In this document: positions 60,968-64,000 of the stretch, piece after piece | Layout of the letters: every line of letters begins with the position of its first letter | Numbering within the stretch: the first letter of the stretch is position 1 | Assembly: GCA_932294295.1 (NCBI GenBank) | Contig: OW028580.1 | Location: 25,468,975-25,532,974, forward strand | From: Alitta virens | Lineage: Eukaryota > Annelida > Polychaeta > Phyllodocida > Nereididae | Length of the DNA: 64,000 nt | Reading direction: 5' to 3' | Program-made: the position numbers and the translations under genes | The notes under the pieces: generated by a model | What the model saw: only the letters and a program-made list of their open reading frames with translations | What the model was told of the DNA's origin: nothing | Databases searched by the model: none

Positions 60968-62818
60968 TTGGAATAAGTGCAGTATAGCGGACCCAGATTT
61001 ATGATTTAACAAGCCTCATTGCCAGGCCTATGACGTAAAAATGTAAGTATGACGTCACAAACTAATGTAGTTATAACGGCGGTTTCATCTTCACGGTAAA
61101 GACAAGGTTTATTTTTGCTTTTTCTTGGGGGCTACTGCCCCCAAACCCCTGCTTATCTAAACAAAATGTTATTGTAATTGTGCTAGAACTTCAAACTTGT
61201 GAAATATTTGATAAAATTTAATTTTTTATGGCGGCCAAATATGGGCATAAATTTGTGTCCACTATACTGCACTAAACCCATATATGTACATGTACATACC
61301 TTCATCTTCAGCTGTGTCTTAAGTTCTTTAATCTGATCTTCTTTATTCTCCAACTTGATTTTCAGATTTTCCGTGTCGCTCATTTGCTGCTTGACACCCA
61401 TGGCCCTCACCATAACGGGTGGCATTGGCTAAAAAAAATTAAATAATAAAATAAAATACTTTAAAAGATGGCATATTTTCATAAAATCCACAATTTTGTT
61501 GATTGTAAACAGTCACTATAAATCCAAATGGACAGTTTTAAAATTGTTATTCACACAACCCATAATTTAAACTTATTACAACACTTATTTAGTCAAAATA
61601 CTTACCCGCTTCTCCTGGGTACCATCAAAGTCATACTCGCCATTTTCCATCGCAACAGCAAGCTTCTTGACCACTCCAGACACTTTGGTGCACGCCTCTC
61701 TGAAATAACAATGAACGATTGCTTTAGGTTAGACAGGGTACGGTAAGTTCTGCACTACAATCCTTAGACAGGAGATTCTACACAGTGACAAGTTGGGGCC
61801 TCATCACTACAACATACACATATCTTAGATAAAATGATGATGATAATAATATTGCTGAAATATAGTTTTGTAGTTCTAAAAGTTAGACATAAAAGTTATA
61901 TAGACACTTTCCAATAAATTTATATACAACGAAGTGGCCAACACTAAATTAATTCATCAAAATTTTGTCGATTACACTAAACAGTGACACAGTGTTACCC
62001 TTAAACTATGGAGATCCAGGGTTAAATACTTTAATGACACTGTAGAGACATCGAGTACACAACATTTGACTAAAAGTAAACATGGTAAATAGAGCTTTGC
62101 AGAGACACTGAAATTCACCAAGCCCAACAAACACATTTATACACCGTTCATAATGGGGGACTTTAGAGCCAACAGGGGGAGCTCCATGCCAGTCCTTAAA
62201 CCAAAGAATAAGTATCAAGAACCTGAACTCTCGTAAGTAGGACGCGCTATGCCTACAGGGAAAAGGAGGCACATTTTTAACCAAGCTGATTACGTCATAA
62301 ACAGAGAACAATCGGCGACTATTGAGTGACATCATACTGATCGATTATGACGTCATATGCCATGATACAGACATGCTGGGAAAAGGAGGCGCAGCGTTTA
62401 CAATGTAAAGTATAGCGAGTGGCGCTTCTTGGTACTTATTCTTTGCTTAAACTTTTGTTTAATGACGTAATCATACAATTAGGTCATTGAGTGCATTGGT
62501 GATGTCACAAAGGTTGTAAGGACTGGCATGAAGCTCCCCCTGTTGGGTCAAAAGTATCCCGTTTGTAAACTAATTTTCTGCATTAAACGGCAATATTCTA
62601 ACACTGCAACAGACATAGGAGTTTATTCAAGGTGGTGAATTTCGATGACATGGCAATGTCATAAAGCTCCTAGGTTTCAAAGCTCAATTTCTGCTGTCTT
62701 AAAAGTTATCAGTCATACCTTAGGACATTGTATGGTGTAGCACTGCTGTGGGCATAAATGGTGTCCGTCGCATTGAACGCAAACTCCTCCAACTTTTTAC
62801 TTTGTAGTCCTTTGCCCT
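54977..62818 (-). CDS. DCTN1: Dynactin subunit 1 (p150-Glued), C-terminal 11 exons
   Basis: p150-Glued links cytoplasmic dynein to cargo and microtubules. Exons on minus: 62818-62719, 61699-61606, 61428-61300, 60301-60159, 59698-59529, 57960-57893, 57316-57245, 56695-56482, 56094-56003, 55708-55613, 55114-54977. They join in frame (1316 nt, about 438 residues) with GT..AG borders. The first reads [20 protein letters not shown], like human ALEELAFKASEQIY. Next come [34 protein letters not shown] and [20 protein letters not shown] (human [20 protein letters not shown]), the CC2 coiled coil. [48 protein letters not shown] and [14 protein letters not shown] follow, and the end is [16 protein letters not shown]. 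The N-terminal CAP-Gly, CC1 and ICD exons lie beyond the right edge. Confidence 0.94.
56756..56894. mobile_element. MITE with GGGCTGTTCC termini, 139 bp, in a DCTN1 intron
   Basis: The left end GGGATGTTCCATT and right end AATGGAACAGCCC are inverted with one mismatch. The interior is C-rich with CCGATATCTG, as in the copy at 51641-51868, but shorter. Confidence 0.78.
57534..57838. mobile_element. ~305-bp MITE, copy 1, in a DCTN1 intron
   Basis: The termini AGTGCAGTATAGCGGAC (57534-57550) and GTCCGCTATACTGCACT (57822-57838) are perfect 17-bp inverted repeats. The interior shares long blocks with the copy at 60976-61273, including GCCTCATTGCCAGGCCTATG and GTGCTAGAACTTCAAACTTG. It lies 55 bases downstream, in transcript sense, of an exon donor. 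Confidence 0.88.
57991..59528 (-). other. Longest DCTN1 intron in the window
   Basis: This is plain AT-rich intron sequence. No exon, repeat family with clear ends or RNA gene was recognised. Confidence 0.5.
60935..60967. repeat. (AT)n microsatellite
   Basis: Alternating A/T dinucleotides with one TGTA interruption lie immediately next to the MITE at 60976. Confidence 0.85.
60976..61273. mobile_element. ~298-bp MITE, copy 2, in a DCTN1 intron
   Basis: The left terminus AGTGCAGTATAGCGGAC is identical to copy 1; the right terminus GTCCACTATACTGCACT has one change. It has the same interior blocks and the same orientation as copy 1, and ends 26 bases from the donor of exon 61428-61300. An (AT)n run lies just to its left. 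Confidence 0.88.
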
Positions 62819-64000
62819 CTGGAAAAAAAAGAACACAAATATTTCAGTTAAATAGCATACCATTTCCCAACTGAAAAATGTCCCGCAACTGATCAAAGAT
62901 AAAATTTGGACACTTTTTTGTGCTTTGCCAATCCAAATCTCTTTCAGTAATCTAGCTTTCGTTCTTTTATATTTTCACAGATAAAGATCAAAAACTAACA
63001 ATGCCAAATTAACACAGATGACTAATTCAAGACACTGCGCATGCTAAAAAATTCATAAACATAAGCAACACTTTGAATTACTCATGCAGTTAAAAAGTCT
63101 GACCATTAAAATAATAACAAATGACTAGTAGTCTAAATTATTTAATTAGCAAACCAAAATATTACTTCAAAGTAAGTAAAACAATTGCTACAAGTCATCT
63201 TTAATGGTCCTACATTTACATAAAACCACTTCATTATCCAATAATCTAGAATTACTCTCAGCAACTGAACTTTAATTCATATAAAAATCATGTTTTTACT
63301 TAATTTTGTATGGTATGTAGTGCACATTTAAGAAACATCTCGAAAGAGATTTAATGAAAATTTCATGGATACAGTTCTTATATTAATAGAGTGAAATAAT
63401 ATATTGTCCTTTATGCCTCAGATTATAGGTTATTAGGAGATTTTGAATACAGGGAAGCGGATTGAACTAAATGAAAATGGTAGATAAGTCTCTATTTCCA
63501 GCTACTAACACCCGTTAGTATGGGTACGAGGGTAAACTAGAAATATTAATACTGGTAATAATAATATGCCGATGAATATTGTCCTGATTGAATTTGAAAA
63601 TGGAATTAACCTTTGACCGAAAAAACGGGTTTATACACAAATAGGTCTTTTGTGACCTCTGCATGTCAATAAAATTCATTCATTCACTTTCCTGTAGTCC
63701 AGGGACCTGTACAGTTTACATTACATACTTAACTGAATGGGCCCAACCAAATCTTCCAGCAAGATTCAGTAAATTTGGGAGGTAATTGAAAAAAATGTTC
63801 TACCAAATGATTTGCCAAACATCACTGTATGGCTAACAAATACTTTTTTGCTTCACTTTGAAAGACTTCCCGCATAGTGCGTGATGTTCCACATAGAATG
63901 ATTTCTCATGCGTAACAGTTCCCTGACAACAGTGTGATTCAAAAGTGTGCTTCCCTTGGCCTTTATTTAAGTTTATATTGCTTATCTAAATCACACTGAC
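62819..64000 (-). other. DCTN1 intron running off the window
   Basis: A splice acceptor (TTTTTTCCAG) precedes the exon at 62818. The following 1.2 kb shows no further exon. Upstream DCTN1 exons must lie beyond 64000. Confidence 0.55.

Noticed and set aside
1..64000. CRISPR arrays, operons, bacterial promoters or insertion sequences
   Set aside because: The window is clearly eukaryotic nuclear DNA with spliceosomal introns; tandem repeats present are minisatellites and MITE-derived arrays without spacer structure.

Overview
This is a 64 kb piece of an animal nuclear genome. It is AT-rich and gene-sparse: five recognisable conserved eukaryotic genes are split by spliceosomal introns (GT..AG at every junction I placed), and the rest is packed with LINE relics, tRNA-derived SINEs and short inverted-repeat transposons (MITEs). 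The proteins (DNA polymerase lambda, CDC26, WDR1/AIP1, cyclin J, dynactin p150-Glued) are of animal type. The repeats, including hAT-like MITEs with poly-C/G interiors, repeats rich in TGACCT and a multicopy CXC-domain gene, resemble those of marine invertebrates. I cannot decide between an invertebrate deuterostome and a lophotrochozoan from sequence alone.

Layout. 1-3 kb: SINE debris and a hairpin element. 3.0-3.6 kb: a compact intronless gene (+) of 107 codons behind a promoter with CRE, CCAAT, AP-1 and TATA-like elements. 6.6-19 kb: accessory DNA with two degraded non-LTR retrotransposons (6.7-7.6 kb + strand, 17.2-19.0 kb - strand), SINEs, a MITE whose interior seems to have grown into tandem arrays and a ~1 kb foldback (10.0-12.4 kb), a CXC-domain exon (13.1-13.9 kb, -), and diverged ~350 bp repeats carrying nuclear-receptor half-sites (15.4-17.1 kb).

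20.9-38.0 kb is a gene cluster. POLL (-) and CDC26 (+) are divergent from a short shared promoter. CDC26 converges on WDR1 (-), which is complete with 15 coding exons and 609 residues. Only six POLL exons are visible; the C-terminal exons, with the third catalytic aspartate, are not found. 38-45 kb is the head-to-head WDR1/CCNJ intergenic region with two hAT MITEs (one inserted in a palindrome) and a 51-bp minisatellite. 44.9-49.0 kb holds CCNJ (+), six coding exons and 347 residues, with a cyclin-E-like SGLLTPP motif. 49-55 kb is mostly non-coding with MITEs. 55-62.8 kb holds the last 11 coding exons of DCTN1 (-); the gene continues beyond the right edge.

The genes do not form an operon-like pathway. 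POLL acts in base excision and end-joining repair, CDC26 in the anaphase-promoting complex, WDR1 with cofilin in actin disassembly, cyclin J as a divergent cyclin, and DCTN1 in dynein transport. All exon boundaries were inferred by eye from splice motifs, reading-frame continuity and remembered human family sequences.
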